Made by a program: the position numbers and the translations under genes. The notes under the pieces are model-generated. The model saw only the letters and a program-made list of their open reading frames with translations. It had not been told where the DNA came from and made no database searches. This document shows positions 35,327 through 43,944 of a stretch of DNA of 64,000 nucleotides, one piece after another. The stretch is from JADGHX01 sp037200125. Lineage in GTDB: Bacteria > Pseudomonadota > Gammaproteobacteria > Steroidobacterales > Steroidobacteraceae. Every line of letters starts with the position of its first letter. Position 1 is the first letter of the stretch. The DNA lies in NCBI GenBank assembly GCA_037200125.1, contig JBBCGS010000005.1, positions 1-64,000 on the forward strand, in the 5' to 3' direction.

Positions 35327-36579
35327 CCCTTCAACGCCGCTCGACCGAGCTTGCGCGCCATACGCCACAGCTTGCGTACCGGTCCGCCACCGGCAAGCTC
35401 CTTGCGGACACGCCCGTCGCTGGTATTGACGAAGCCGGTCTGCAGAGCGACGCGCTCGCCCTCCTTCACCAGCGCGCCCCGGTGCAAGGTACGTGCGCCG
35501 TCGAAAATCAGCGCATGCGCGCCGTTGGGCGGCAGGAATTGAAATGCCCGGGCGCTCAGCTCCCGCGCAATCTCACTCTGCGGAAGAAAATCGTCGCCAA
35601 AATGACTGCTGCCCTGGAACACGCGTGGCAGCTGCATGAAGATCCGCCGCAGCTCACGGTCGCGCACGGTGATGCGATATTCGGAGCCCGGCGCGAAGCG
35701 GGCATAACGGCCCACCGTTACGCGATCCAGCCCCTTGTGGGCGCGGAATACGAACTCGGAACGCTCCCAGCCATTGCTGCCGGGAATGAGTTGCGTCGGA
35801 CCTGTGAGTTCGGTGACCGGCGTAACGTAGAGCATCGATTTGGGAAGATGATCCGCCTCGTCATTGTGCAGGTAGCTCAGAGGGCCATCCGTGAGATTCG
35901 CGTCGGCGTAGAGCCCGGAGTGCCAAACCTGACTGGCTGCGGAATACTCCAGACCGGTGCCGAGAATGCGCATTCGGTTCTGTTTGTATTCCGAGAGCAC
36001 ATCGAGCACCCCCGCCCGCTTGTAAGCGCGCGTGATCGCGCGGCCCAATGGCGAGACACGTGACGGGCTGTACACCGCCCGCGCTGCCGGACTCGCCGCG
36101 ACCTGCCGCTTGAGGTCCGGGACGAATGTTTCGGACACCCGGCGAATCTCTTCATAGTCGCCCGCATCGAGCTGCATGAGGTACATGCCGTCCCGGCGCA
36201 GCGTATCCAGCTGTTGTTGCTGTTCCGCCGTGAGATGAATACTGGAATATTCTTTCCGCGAGTACACGTGCCGGAAATATTCGTAGCGCAGGTCGTCGAG
36301 CACCCACTGGAACGTGCCGCCGAGCCATTCGCGTACCAGAATCCTCGCGCCCGCCGTAGTGATGTGCACCGCGATCGCATCCATGTGTACGCGCATGGCG
36401 CACAGCGCGTTCTCGGCGTCATTGATCGACGGCGTCACCGACGCCAGAAATGCGGCGTGCAGGCGATCGATCGCGTCGATCTCGGTGCGGATCACGGCAT
36501 CGTCGTAAGGATAGAAATCCTTGAACGGGATGAACGCGGGATGTGCGTGATAATCGACGACGGGGAACTTCATGCTCAC
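35323..36579 (-). CDS. PhyH-like (phytanoyl-CoA dioxygenase superfamily) Fe(II)/2OG oxygenase
   Basis: A 418-aa protein. The double-stranded beta-helix region (~225-400) has the metal-binding HxD in SYLHNDEADHLPKSM, TELTGPTQLIPGSNGW, the distal His and 2-oxoglutarate Arg in TLHRGALVKEGERVALQTGF. The N-terminal 200 residues are helical and unassigned. Enzymes of this type hydroxylate small molecules; in glycan loci they may hydroxylate or oxidise a sugar. It lies between a TylF-like methyltransferase and the capsule-synthesis protein, so hydroxylation followed by methylation is conceivable. Substrate unknown. Confidence 0.7.
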   Translation of the reverse strand: MSMKFPVVDYHAHPAFIPFKDFYPYDDAVIRTEIDAIDRLHAAFLASVTPSINDAENALCAMRVHMDAIAVHITTAGARILVREWLGGTFQWVLDDLRYEYFRHVYSRKEYSSIHLTAEQQQQLDTLRRDGMYLMQLDAGDYEEIRRVSETFVPDLKRQVAASPAARAVYSPSRVSPLGRAITRAYKRAGVLDVLSEYKQNRMRILGTGLEYSAASQVWHSGLYADANLTDGPLSYLHNDEADHLPKSMLYVTPVTELTGPTQLIPGSNGWERSEFVFRAHKGLDRVTVGRYARFAPGSEYRITVRDRELRRIFMQLPRVFQGSSHFGDDFLPQSEIARELSARAFQFLPPNGAHALIFDGARTLHRGALVKEGERVALQTGFVNTSDGRVRKELAGGGPVRKLWRMARKLGRAALKG

Positions 36580-36598
36580 GATTCGAATCCGTCTCCGC

Positions 36599-37309
36599 TC
36601 AACGCTTCACCAGATACATCGAAGGCTGCCGCGCATTCGCGACGTGCACCGGACGATACTCACCGGCGTGCGCATCCAGGAAGTCACGCGCAGCCACCGT
36701 CTCACCCGGAAATTTCTCGTGATTCCATTCATCGAACACAACGACGCCGCCGCTCGAGAGCCGCGAATGGCATGCATCGAGGATCGTGCGCGTGGGCGCG
36801 TACAGATCAACGTCCACGTACACGAGCGAGAGCGAAAACTCCGTACGCTCGCGCAGCAGCGCGGGAAGCGTGTCGTCGATCCAGCCCTTGTGGATCTCGA
36901 TGTCGTCGTTCATCCCGTAGAGGGAGATCATATCCGTGAGTTCCTCGAACGAGCCTCGATACTGACCGCGCGTCGCGACGGCGGCGCCATCTTCCGGAGC
37001 GAACGTCTGCAGACCCTCAAAGCTGTCAAAGGAGTGAACCACCTTCGAGCCGAGCGGATCGAAGATGCGCAGCAGCTTCGCCATGAACAGTAGGTTGGCG
37101 CCACGCCAACTGCCGAACTCGGCGATGTGCCCCGGCACCGACAGCGTCTGCTTCAGAATCTCCGCAATGGCGAGGAAGCGCGACAGATTGCCGACACCAC
37201 AGTAGAGCGGCCAGTGATCGATCGCCGACCACAGCTCGCGCGGGCCGTACTTCTCGGAAAGCTGCTTCCGCGCAGCCAGATATGCGGTATCGCCAGTCTT
37301 GAATTTCAC
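36599..37309 (-). CDS. TylF/macrocin-type O-methyltransferase
   Basis: A 236-aa SAM enzyme. Motifs: HIAEFGSWRGANLLFMAKLL, VVHSFDSFEGLQTF, the metal-binding acidic region LVYVDVDLYAPTRTIL, and GGVVVFDEWNHEKFPGE. TylF-like proteins O-methylate deoxysugars in a Mg-dependent way, and also occur in glycan loci. GTG start at 37307-37309 (MKFKTGDTAYLAARK) is one base after the previous stop, with an AGGT upstream. Forward reading from earlier ATGs lies in the preceding gene. Acceptor unknown. Confidence 0.83.
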   Translation of the reverse strand: MKFKTGDTAYLAARKQLSEKYGPRELWSAIDHWPLYCGVGNLSRFLAIAEILKQTLSVPGHIAEFGSWRGANLLFMAKLLRIFDPLGSKVVHSFDSFEGLQTFAPEDGAAVATRGQYRGSFEELTDMISLYGMNDDIEIHKGWIDDTLPALLRERTEFSLSLVYVDVDLYAPTRTILDACHSRLSSGGVVVFDEWNHEKFPGETVAARDFLDAHAGEYRPVHVANARQPSMYLVKR

Positions 37310-37310
37310 T

Positions 37311-38576
37311 TCATACCTGCAGCATGTCCAGAAAGTCGTATACCTGCCGGATGAACACATCGGGGACGCGCCGGGTCCGGTAGTGCGAGCCGATCTCGGC
37401 ATTGTTCCAGTGATAGAGCCGCGTCAGCAGCCCGAAGAGATAGCGCGGATCGATCTGGATCTCCGCCCGCGGCGTGACGGATTCATCGAGCGACGCGCGC
37501 ACCGCGACCGGCTCTTCGCCCGCCACGTTGAAAACGAAATAAGTGCTCGAGCCGGTGGGCTGGATGCAGAGCCAGTACGGCTCGGCGATTTTCACCTTGC
37601 GGCGGGCCTTCTCGCGCGCGGCCATCAGCAGCGGCACGAACGGCAGGCCGCTGCGGTGGGAAAAATCGAGCTCCTTCTCGTATTCGAAGCTTGCCGAGCC
37701 CAGCTCGCGCAGGAACAACTCCAGCGCCGCCGGATCGTACCGCTCGGTACGCACGGCGCTCGCCTCGCGGGTCTCCAGATCGTAGCGGGCATGGCCGCCG
37801 TCGGCGAGCAGGAGCGCGCGCGCATCTTCGGCGAGCGCCTCCACCGCGTCGGGAACGCCGCGGTGGGGGTTCAGCGAGGCAAGCGATCCACCGAGGAAAT
37901 ATTTGCCGGCGAACGGCATGCAACGGACCGGATTCAGGCGCGCGGTGTATCTGCGGAAGAGGTCGAGAAATTGGCGTCGTTTGCGATCCGCCGCCTCTCT
38001 CAGCTTCTCGGGCGAGGGAAAAGCGAATGTCTGAGGATAGGGCCCTGCGCCCGCATAGGGCAGTAGCGCGAAGCTCGGCCGACCGTCCGGGCAGGCCGCG
38101 AGCACCCGCTCAATCTGCGCCTCGTCGAACGGATTGTCGTTCATGTTCACCACGCTGTGGGTACCGTGGCTGACCACGAGCGCGGTATCGATGTTCACGT
38201 CATATGCGCCGTTTGGCACGACGGTGAGCCGAGTCGCGCCCACCTGCAGGTCCTCGACCGCCTCTGCGGTGATGCGATCGATCTTCATCTTGAGCCCGAG
38301 GTGCGGGCTACCCTTGCTCGAGATAATCACGCGGGTGCCGGGATAGCGCGCGAGGTAGGCGTGCAGGAATTTCGGATCGTAGTGATCCGGATGAATGTGC
38401 GAGATGAAGACGATGTCGACAGGACCGATGACCTCCACCGGATCCGCGATGCGCGGATATTGGAACCAGGAGCCGTCGTAGATGCCCTGAGTAAACCAGG
38501 GATCGCACAGAATGCGAACGTCAGGTGTTTCGATGACGACGCACGCGGAATAAATGTAGCGGACAGTGAAGCTCAC
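37311..38576 (-). CDS. MBL-fold hydrolase resembling the CMP-Neu5Ac hydroxylase (CMAH) catalytic half
   Basis: A 421-aa protein of the metallo-beta-lactamase fold, UlaG/CMAH-like. The metal ligands are VFISHIHPDHYDPKF, with additional His and Asp residues later. CMAH (CMP-N-acetylneuraminate monooxygenase) carries a similar MBL domain after an N-terminal Rieske domain; here no Rieske CxH/CxxH is present. The C-terminal ~100 residues (LFGLLTRLYHWNNAEIGS) also recall the CMAH family. It overlaps the pseF-type gene by 4 nt, so it probably acts on a CMP- or free nonulosonate. Whether it hydroxylates, hydrolyses or is non-catalytic is open. Confidence 0.7.
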   Translation of the reverse strand: MSFTVRYIYSACVVIETPDVRILCDPWFTQGIYDGSWFQYPRIADPVEVIGPVDIVFISHIHPDHYDPKFLHAYLARYPGTRVIISSKGSPHLGLKMKIDRITAEAVEDLQVGATRLTVVPNGAYDVNIDTALVVSHGTHSVVNMNDNPFDEAQIERVLAACPDGRPSFALLPYAGAGPYPQTFAFPSPEKLREAADRKRRQFLDLFRRYTARLNPVRCMPFAGKYFLGGSLASLNPHRGVPDAVEALAEDARALLLADGGHARYDLETREASAVRTERYDPAALELFLRELGSASFEYEKELDFSHRSGLPFVPLLMAAREKARRKVKIAEPYWLCIQPTGSSTYFVFNVAGEEPVAVRASLDESVTPRAEIQIDPRYLFGLLTRLYHWNNAEIGSHYRTRRVPDVFIRQVYDFLDMLQV

Positions 38577-39298
38577 TTGCGTTCACGCTCCTGCTGAATG
38601 AACTGGAAAATCATCTCGGCGCGCTCCCAGTCCTCCGGTGTATCGATGTCCTGCACGCGGTACCGCGGCACCACCAGCAAGTGCGATCGCGGCGAAAACA
38701 CCGGCCGATGCTCCAGCCACGCGGCCCGAGTGCCCCAATAAAACTGTCCGGCATCGTGATACGCGTGTTCGAGATCCTGGGACAGGGTTTCCTTGTGCTC
38801 GGGCCAGAACATCGCGCAGCCGCCGTCCGGCAGGAAGCGCAGCGCGCGCTGAATCGGGTAGGGAAAGCTCGTGCCCGCGAATACATAATCGAAATCGGAA
38901 GAACACAATTTCTCGAGTCCCGCGCGAATGTCCGCAACGCTCGCGATCGCCGCTCCGGGATAGACGCAGCAGACGAACGACGCCATCGAGCCCAGACCGT
39001 CCATCGACTGGATCGCATGCTCGATGACCGGCGCGGTGATCACACGATCACCCGACAGTTCCGGCGGTCGCCGGAACGGAACTTCAGCGCCGGCGCTCAG
39101 CGCCACCTGCACGATTTCCTCGTCGTCGGTCGACACGATGATGCGGTCGAAGACCCCCGCGCTACGCAGCAGGTCGATGGTCCGCGCAAGCAGCGGAACG
39201 CCCGCGAACGCACGGATATTCTTGCGTGGAATGCGCTTGCTGCCGCCGCGGGCGGGAATCACCGCCAGCGTGGAGTCGCCCGAGGTACCTGCTGTCAT
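38573..39298 (-). CDS. pseF: CMP-nonulosonate synthetase (PseF-type cytidylyltransferase)
   Basis: A 241-aa enzyme that activates a nine-carbon acid sugar with CTP. Motifs: LAVIPARGGSKRIPRKNIR, FDRIIVSTDDEEI, and the near-terminal RYRVQDIDTPEDWERAE, which is typical of PseF rather than NeuA. Pseudaminic-type acids are L-glycero-L-manno; this fits the PseB-type dehydratase at 41993. Coupled by ATGA to the CMAH-like gene. The gap of about 100 bp to the GT2 gene upstream is the largest in this part of the locus. Confidence 0.87.
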   Translation of the reverse strand: MTAGTSGDSTLAVIPARGGSKRIPRKNIRAFAGVPLLARTIDLLRSAGVFDRIIVSTDDEEIVQVALSAGAEVPFRRPPELSGDRVITAPVIEHAIQSMDGLGSMASFVCCVYPGAAIASVADIRAGLEKLCSSDFDYVFAGTSFPYPIQRALRFLPDGGCAMFWPEHKETLSQDLEHAYHDAGQFYWGTRAAWLEHRPVFSPRSHLLVVPRYRVQDIDTPEDWERAEMIFQFIQQERERK

Positions 39299-39399
39299 CT
39301 GATCTCTGGTCGGGTGTCGTGAGTGCCGCCGGCCCTTGGCGGGAGGCGACTATCTGAAAAAATGCGGCGGATCATAGCATTCCTGCCTCGCCCACCCTA

Positions 39400-40065
39400 T
39401 CAGCGCCGTGCGCGGCGCTGGCGGGGCAGTCGCACCAGCGCGATCGCCAGCGCGCGAAAGATCATCCAGTTGCCGCGCAGGAGCTGTCCGAAGCGCGAAG
39501 CGCCGACGCGTGGGCGCGTAGGCACGGGCACCTGGGTGACGCGAAAGCCGCTGCGGGCGGCGAAAAGCGCGAGCTCGGTACCGATGGAGCGATACGAATC
39601 GAAATGGCCAAGTCGCCGGTAGACATCGATGCGGTAGCCCTTCATGCCGCACAAGGGGTCGCTGATGCCCCAGATGCGCTGCCCGAGCCACGCGAACACG
39701 GACTCCGCCAGGCGCTGGTGTCGATCCCGGATACCGACCACGACGTCCGCGCTTTCCAGCGCCGCCTCGAACGTCGTTATGAGCCCCGGATTGTGCTGAC
39801 CATCCGCATCCAGCGTGATGATCGTGTCGCAACCAAGCTGCACCGCGCGGGCGAAACCGGAGCTCAGCGCGCCGTCATAGCCACGGTTGACGGGATGGCG
39901 GACGACGTCCGCGCCTTCGGCGGCCGCGATCGCGCCGGTCGCGTCGTTCGAGCCGTCGTCCACCACGATCGGCAGTCCCAGCTGGGCGGCCCGCCGGACG
40001 ACCATCGCAATCGACGCCGATTCGTTGAGGGCGGGAATGACGAGCGCTAGTCGAGATCCGACCAT
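39400..40065 (-). CDS. Glycosyltransferase family 2 (dolichol-phosphate mannosyltransferase-like)
   Basis: A 221-aa GT-A enzyme: LALVIPALNESASIA, IVVDDGSNDATGAIA, NRGYDGALSSGFARA, and the metal-binding TLDADGQHNP, then ISDPLCGMKGYRIDVY and a C-terminal basic helix (IFRALAIALVRLP). This resembles polyprenyl-phosphate hexose synthases of the DPM1/GtrB group but lacks their C-terminal transmembrane helices. It may transfer a sugar to undecaprenyl phosphate or act on the repeat unit. The start at 40063-40065 lies 19 nt inside neuB's end. Confidence 0.85.
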   Translation of the reverse strand: MVGSRLALVIPALNESASIAMVVRRAAQLGLPIVVDDGSNDATGAIAAAEGADVVRHPVNRGYDGALSSGFARAVQLGCDTIITLDADGQHNPGLITTFEAALESADVVVGIRDRHQRLAESVFAWLGQRIWGISDPLCGMKGYRIDVYRRLGHFDSYRSIGTELALFAARSGFRVTQVPVPTRPRVGASRFGQLLRGNWMIFRALAIALVRLPRQRRARR

Positions 40066-41126
40066 CGCACATGATCTCCGGCCTTCAACGAGCGACGCAG
40101 CCGCCGACCGGCCACTTCCGGCACACGGTACGGTGGGATACCGTCGGCCGGGCACGGCCGCAGGACCGACAGCGCCTCGGCGGTCAGCGTCTCGCCCGCC
40201 GCCATATCGCGCGTCGTGCGGATAGAGCGCCGCTGGAGTATGACCGTCTGCGCCTCATTGTCTTCCACCTTCTTGATGCCCACGCCGAGCGCCGCTTCCA
40301 GCTCACGCGTGCGATCCACCATGTCGCGCCACATGCGCGGATCCATGGAGAATTTGTGATCCGGACCCACGCGGGCGCAATCGTCGGTGAAGTGTTTCTC
40401 GATCACGCGCGCACCGAGCGCAACCGAGCCGAGCACAGTCGCGTGCCCCGGTGTGTGATCGCTGAGGCCCAGCACCATATCGGGATACATAGCGCGGAAC
40501 GAGCGCAGGACATTCAGCTGGATATAACGGAAGTTCTCGAGGCTGGCGGTGTAGTTGGTATTACACTGCATCAGCACGACGCGGGGATTGACGCGCAGGA
40601 CGGCGTTCACCGCGCGCTCCACATCGTCCATTGTCGAGGCCCCTGCGGCCAGCAGGGTCGGTTTTCCCCTGCTTGCGATGTGCTCGACGATGCCGGTCCA
40701 CGTGATGTCGCCGGAGCCGATCTTGTACGCGGGCACGAACGGATCGACACGGTCGACGAGTTCGAAGGAATACGGGCTCGTGAAGAACGTGATTCCCGCG
40801 GCCTTGCACGCGTCGCGCAGAGACCCGGTCCAATCCGCATTCAATGTCGCGTCCTGGTAGACCTCGAAGACCGATTTCTTCCACGAGCGTTGATGCGACT
40901 GCTGCGATCCAAGCGCACGGAACCCAGCATCGCTCACGATCGTCGCGGCGGTGAAGTGCTGGAATTTCGCCGCGTCGGCTCCCGCGTCCGCCGCAAGGCG
41001 GATCAGGTCGCAGGCACGACCGAGATCGCCATCATGATTGGCGGCAATGTCGGCGACGAAATACGTCGGATGCGTCTCACCGATGAGGCGCCCTTCGATG
41101 TCGATGACCCGGTCAGGCTGATGCAA
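40047..41126 (-). CDS. Nonulosonic acid synthase (NeuB/PseI family)
   Basis: A 359-aa enzyme that condenses a 6-carbon HexNAc with phosphoenolpyruvate to a nonulosonic acid. Domains: NeuB TIM barrel (~20-290; YFVADIAANHDGDLGRACD, AAKFQHF, FTSPYSFELVD, KIGSGDITW, LMQCNTNYTA, LGLSDHTPGHA, VIEKHFT) and C-terminal SAF antifreeze-like domain (~295-359; RRSIRTTRDMAAGETL). No ATG fits; a TTG at 41124-41126, within the preceding gene, precedes IDIEGRLIGETHPTYF, so it starts with TTG. It needs a free 2-acylamino hexose; no UDP-sugar hydrolase (PseG/NeuC) is seen nearby. Confidence 0.9.
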   Translation of the reverse strand: MHQPDRVIDIEGRLIGETHPTYFVADIAANHDGDLGRACDLIRLAADAGADAAKFQHFTAATIVSDAGFRALGSQQSHQRSWKKSVFEVYQDATLNADWTGSLRDACKAAGITFFTSPYSFELVDRVDPFVPAYKIGSGDITWTGIVEHIASRGKPTLLAAGASTMDDVERAVNAVLRVNPRVVLMQCNTNYTASLENFRYIQLNVLRSFRAMYPDMVLGLSDHTPGHATVLGSVALGARVIEKHFTDDCARVGPDHKFSMDPRMWRDMVDRTRELEAALGVGIKKVEDNEAQTVILQRRSIRTTRDMAAGETLTAEALSVLRPCPADGIPPYRVPEVAGRRLRRSLKAGDHVRWSDLD

Positions 41127-41982
41127 GGTAGTCGCTCCGGATTGAAAGGATTTCCTCGCGAAGCGTCGGCAGCTTCACACCCAGCTCGCGTTCGAAACGA
41201 GTGCTGTCGAGGCGCATGTCCTTCGGACGGTAGGCGTGCAGCCCTCCCTGTACCGAGGTTGCCCGCTGCATGCCGTCGGTCGACAGCCCCATTACGTGGG
41301 CGACCTCGAAGCAGAAGTCCGCTTTACTCATACCCTCGCGCGACCCGAGATTGAAGGTACCTCGCACGCGGCGATCGAGCGCGAGCGCGATGAGATCGGC
41401 GAGACGGCCGACCGACAGCGGGCTGAAGTGAACATCCTCGAATACGCGGATCGGCTCGCCGCGCCGAACCGCGTCGATGACCCAGTCGCTGAAACTCGCG
41501 CGACCCGCTGTGCGGCTGCGACCGAAAAAGTTGGTGCGCAGGATCGTGGCCGGAATCGCGGCGGCGGCAAGCTCGCCCGCGTACTTCGAAAATCCATAAT
41601 AGTTGACCGGGCGCGCCGCCGTTTCCGCGTGCGGGCCCGGTCCGTCGTAGAGCTGGTCAGTGGAGATGTGGACGAGAAACGGCATCGTCTCCAGAGCGAG
41701 CGCGGCCTGCGCAATGTTTTCGACGGAACGCGTGTTGAGCAGGAAGGCCTCGCTCGGCGCGGCTTCGCATCGATCTACGTTGGTAAGGGCCACGAGGTTG
41801 ACTACGGCGTCCGCCCGGCTTTCGCGCAGCGCGGCCCGCGTGGCGTCGAGGTCACGCAGGTCGGCTTGCAACTCGCCCCTGCGCAGACCATGACGCACAA
41901 CCCGCCAGCCGTCGGCTTCGAGGCGCGTCGCGACATGCGGACCAAGCAGACCCGAAGCGCCGGTCACCAACGCGCGTTTCAC
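41113..41982 (-). CDS. RmlD-like SDR reductase
   Basis: A 289-aa extended SDR protein like dTDP-4-dehydrorhamnose reductase: VTGASGLLGPHVATRL, VVNLVALTNVDRCE, HISTDQLYDGPGP, catalytic YYGFSKYAGE, ILRTNFFGRS, FSPLSVGRLADLI and TFNLGSREGMSKADF. There are no dTDP-rhamnose genes (RmlA, RmlB or RmlC) in the window. Position between the PseB-type dehydratase and NeuB suggests that it reduces the 4-keto sugar made by PseB rather than a dTDP sugar. GTG start at 41980-41982. Confidence 0.83.
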   Translation of the reverse strand: MKRALVTGASGLLGPHVATRLEADGWRVVRHGLRRGELQADLRDLDATRAALRESRADAVVNLVALTNVDRCEAAPSEAFLLNTRSVENIAQAALALETMPFLVHISTDQLYDGPGPHAETAARPVNYYGFSKYAGELAAAAIPATILRTNFFGRSRTAGRASFSDWVIDAVRRGEPIRVFEDVHFSPLSVGRLADLIALALDRRVRGTFNLGSREGMSKADFCFEVAHVMGLSTDGMQRATSVQGGLHAYRPKDMRLDSTRFERELGVKLPTLREEILSIRSDYLASA

Positions 41983-41992
41983 GGGCGCGACC

Positions 41993-43000
41993 TCAGATCC
42001 CCGCCATGCGGTTGTACTGATTGATCTCGTCGACGCTCAGAAAGATCGGATTCGTGCCCGAGTTGTACTCGAAGCCGCGCGTGACGCGCTTGCCGATCTC
42101 TCCGCGACGGTTGCGCGCGTAGTCGATCTCGGCATGATGGAACTTGATCGTGGGGCAGATCACGAAATGGTCCGCGAACTCGAGCGTCAGATGCGAATCG
42201 TCCGCCGGGCACATGACCTCGTGCAGCTTTTCGCCCGGGCGTATGCCGACCACACGCATCGGCAGTGTCGGCGCGAGCGCGCGCGCCAGGTCGACGATGC
42301 GGATCGATGGGATCTTCGGCACGAAGATCTCTCCGCCGTGCATGCGCTCGAGATTCGCCAGCACGAAATCCACGCCCTGCTGCAGGGTGATCCAGAAGCG
42401 GGTCATCGCCTCGTCGGTGATCGGGAGATGATCGGCGCCTTCGGCGATCAGCCGCCGGAAGAACGGTACGACCGAGCCACGCGACCCCACCACGTTACCG
42501 TAGCGCACGACGCCGAAGCGCGTCGGATGGCCGCCCGCCATGTTGTTCGCGGCGACGAACAGCTTGTCGGACGCGAGCTTGGTCGCGCCATACAGGTTGA
42601 TCGGGTTGGCCGCCTTGTCAGTGGAGAGCGCGATCACGCTCGAAACGTTGTTCTCGAGAGCCGCATGAATGACATTCTCGGCCCCATGGATATTCGTGTT
42701 GATGCACTCCATGGGGTTGTATTCGGCGGCCGGCACCTGCTTGAGGGCGGCGGCGTGAATCACCACGTCGATATCCCGCGTCGCCTGCGAGAGGCGCGAG
42801 CGATCGCGCACGTCGCCGAGAAAATACCGCATTGCTGGGCCGCTGAACTCCGGCAGTTGCTGCATCTCGAACTGCTTGAGCTCGTCTCGCGAAAAGACAA
42901 CGAGCCGCCTCGGCTTGTAGCGCGACAGGATCGTGCGCACGTACTGCCGCCCGAAGGAACCCGTGCCTCCGGTAATGAGAATGGACTTCTGATCGAGCAT
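41993..43000 (-). CDS. pseB: UDP-GlcNAc 4,6-dehydratase/5-epimerase (PseB/FlaA1 type)
   Basis: A 335-aa soluble SDR: ILITGGTGSFGRQYVRTIL, VVFSRDELKQFEMQ, HAAALKQVPAAEYNPME, the catalytic ALSTDKAANPINLYGATK, with Tyr present as in inverting PseB, and RYGNVVGSRGSVVPFF. It converts UDP-GlcNAc to UDP-2-acetamido-2,6-dideoxy-beta-L-arabino-hexos-4-ulose. It is the soluble, C5-inverting counterpart of the membrane dehydratase at 17925. Normally PseC aminates its product, but an aminotransferase of that type is not next to it; an RmlD-like reductase is. Confidence 0.9.
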   Translation of the reverse strand: MLDQKSILITGGTGSFGRQYVRTILSRYKPRRLVVFSRDELKQFEMQQLPEFSGPAMRYFLGDVRDRSRLSQATRDIDVVIHAAALKQVPAAEYNPMECINTNIHGAENVIHAALENNVSSVIALSTDKAANPINLYGATKLASDKLFVAANNMAGGHPTRFGVVRYGNVVGSRGSVVPFFRRLIAEGADHLPITDEAMTRFWITLQQGVDFVLANLERMHGGEIFVPKIPSIRIVDLARALAPTLPMRVVGIRPGEKLHEVMCPADDSHLTLEFADHFVICPTIKFHHAEIDYARNRRGEIGKRVTRGFEYNSGTNPIFLSVDEINQYNRMAGI

Positions 43001-43038
43001 GTCGAGCGAGACTCCTGGACGGTTGGCCGGTGTTGAAG

Positions 43039-43944
43039 TCAGGCGCGGCGGAGCGACGCGAGGCGCTCACGGATGTACGGCACCAGCAGCGCCGTAATGA
43101 GCCCGAGCGCGCCGCCGGCGAAGAAGCCCAGCACTCCGAGCAGCACTGGAACCGGCTGTGAATAACGATTGAGGTCCGGTGCCTGCGCTGGATCGATGAC
43201 GCTGAATGCGAAATCCGGCCGCGTGTTCGCCATCATCTTCTTGTTTACCTGGGACTGCAGCAGCGAATAGATACTCTGCCGGATCTCGAGGGTCTGCGTG
43301 TGCTCGAGCTCCTTGCCCAGGAAGTCCACGGCACGTTCCGAGTTACGGATGGCGCGATCACGCGCCGTCTCGTTGATACGCGCGACCAGCAGATTAGCCC
43401 ACTCCGCGGCAAGCACGGGATCGCGCCACTCGACGCGCACGGTGACGAGCGAGTTCTGCTTGTCCTCGACCACGAACAGCACTCGCTTCATGAAGTAACC
43501 ATAACCGTCCTGCGGCGTTGGTGGGCGCGCGCCCTCCTTCAACCGCCACTTCGACTGGCCTGCGTCCCATTGCTTGGCGAACAGCACGGGCAGAAGCTTC
43601 TGCTCCTCGATGAACTGCTCGATGAATATCCGCGAACGCAGCAGCGCGATGGTGCCCGCCGTGGCGCTTTCCTCCCCGCCCACCTGAATGCCCGCCAGCC
43701 CCGCAATGCCGCTGTACTGCCCGAGCAGCGACTTGATCGGCGAAGCGGACTCCGGCGACACCACCGACGCGAGCACTTCCGCGCGATAGATCTTCGTCAT
43801 GAAGAAGGAGCTACCCCAACCGACGATGCCACCCACGAGCGCCGCGATGCCGATGAGCAGCCAGTTGCGCAGGACGAAATCCGCGACACGGTCGAAGTCC
43901 GTGTCGCTGTCGCCCGGCCGGCGTTGCGGAGTATCGGCTTTCAC
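43039..43944 (-). CDS. Wzz-type polysaccharide chain-length determinant
   Basis: A 301-aa PCP protein with two transmembrane helices, at ~25-48 (WLLIGIAALVGGIVGWGSSF) and near the C-terminus (VLLGVLGFFAGGALGLITAL), and a long periplasmic coiled domain between. The proline-containing second helix region (SQPVPVL) is typical. It sets chain length with the polymerase. It lacks the cytoplasmic tyrosine kinase domain of Wzc. GTG start (43942-43944) overlaps the fcl stop (GTGA), which gives MKADTPQRRPGDS; a start at 43977 would add 11 residues. Confidence 0.86.
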   Translation of the reverse strand: MKADTPQRRPGDSDTDFDRVADFVLRNWLLIGIAALVGGIVGWGSSFFMTKIYRAEVLASVVSPESASPIKSLLGQYSGIAGLAGIQVGGEESATAGTIALLRSRIFIEQFIEEQKLLPVLFAKQWDAGQSKWRLKEGARPPTPQDGYGYFMKRVLFVVEDKQNSLVTVRVEWRDPVLAAEWANLLVARINETARDRAIRNSERAVDFLGKELEHTQTLEIRQSIYSLLQSQVNKKMMANTRPDFAFSVIDPAQAPDLNRYSQPVPVLLGVLGFFAGGALGLITALLVPYIRERLASLRRA

